A DNA stretch of 64,000 nucleotides from Fodinibacter sp963811825 (lineage in GTDB: Bacteria > Actinomycetota > Actinomycetes > Actinomycetales > Dermatophilaceae), in assembly GCA_963811825.1 (NCBI GenBank), contig CAWESS010000030.1, positions 66,661-130,660 on the forward strand. Direction: 5' to 3'. The notes beneath the pieces are model-generated. The model was not told where the DNA came from, ran no database searches, and worked only from the letters and a program-made list of their open reading frames with translations. The position numbers were made by a program, and so were the translations under genes. Shown here in pieces: positions 63,963 through 64,000 of the stretch. The first letter of the stretch is position 1. Each line of letters starts with the position of its first letter.

Positions 63963-64000
63963 TCAGGCCGGCATCCCGACCATCTCGGCGTCCGGCGCTC
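63963..64000 (-). CDS. Possible 3' end of a gene entering from the right
   Basis: Reading leftward from the window edge, one frame gives APDAEMVGMPA and a TGA at 63963–63965. Twelve codons are too few to identify a family or to be sure it is coding. Confidence 0.3.
   Translation of the reverse strand, partial: APDAEMVGMPA

Overview
The window is about 64 kb of very GC-rich chromosomal DNA. Its features point to an actinobacterium: GC-rich third codon positions, many GTG starts, short intergenic gaps, the rpmG–hadA/hadB–tRNA-Trp–secE–nusG–rplK–rplA order, a single-chain 1,844-residue acyl-CoA carboxylase, and an AfsR/SARP-type regulator. A member of the Micrococcales, perhaps Intrasporangiaceae, is my inference. 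There is no prophage, plasmid replication gene, transposase or CRISPR array.

Layout. 1–5.0 kb (minus): tRNA-Trp, secE, nusG, rplK, rplA, then an AI-2E-family membrane protein and an HdeD-type membrane protein inserted before the rplJ leader and rplJ. 5.2–9.1 kb (plus): an aminotransferase, a DUF5709 protein, adenosine deaminase, and a lone HTH gene inside 35-bp inverted repeats. 9.2–13.3 kb (minus): murB, a HadA/HadB-like dehydratase pair, rpmG, tRNA-Met, tRNA-Thr, a cytosolic BtuF-like protein and an SDR. 13.4–17.7 kb (plus): endonuclease IV, a GNAT and a large SARP/NB-ARC regulator. 17.7–26.3 kb (minus): ilvA, two ABC exporter halves and fused isobutyryl-CoA mutase. 26.4–32.3 kb (minus): a frameshift-riddled phosphotransferase, aroQ, a DUF4173 membrane protein, a two-component system and a GATase1/AraC regulator. 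32.7–42.6 kb (minus): a molybdenum hydroxylase (form II CO dehydrogenase-like) locus with CoxG, M, L and S, XdhC, CoxE and a MoxR ATPase, followed by two DUF202 proteins, a MobA-like cytidylyltransferase and a TetR. 42.7–53.6 kb: an F420-reductase-like gene opposite the TetR, a secreted choice-of-anchor protein, the fused carboxylase, a Vps62-like membrane protein and YihY. 53.6–64 kb (minus): membrane proteins, then a sugar cluster of alditol-oxidase-like flavoenzyme, LacI, GH3 glycosidase, two permeases and a lipoprotein binding protein behind a perfect LacI-type palindrome.

Functional units. The strongest are the ribosomal/secretion operon, the molybdenum hydroxylase locus (structural subunits plus AAA/VWA maturation pair, XdhC chaperone and a nucleotidyltransferase for the cytosine-dinucleotide cofactor), and the LacI-controlled glycoside uptake and degradation operon.

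Quality caveat. About twenty single-base frame breaks interrupt otherwise intact conserved proteins, many in short homopolymers (listed per gene). I read most as consensus errors in the assembly rather than real pseudogenes, and I give such genes their full reconstructed span.
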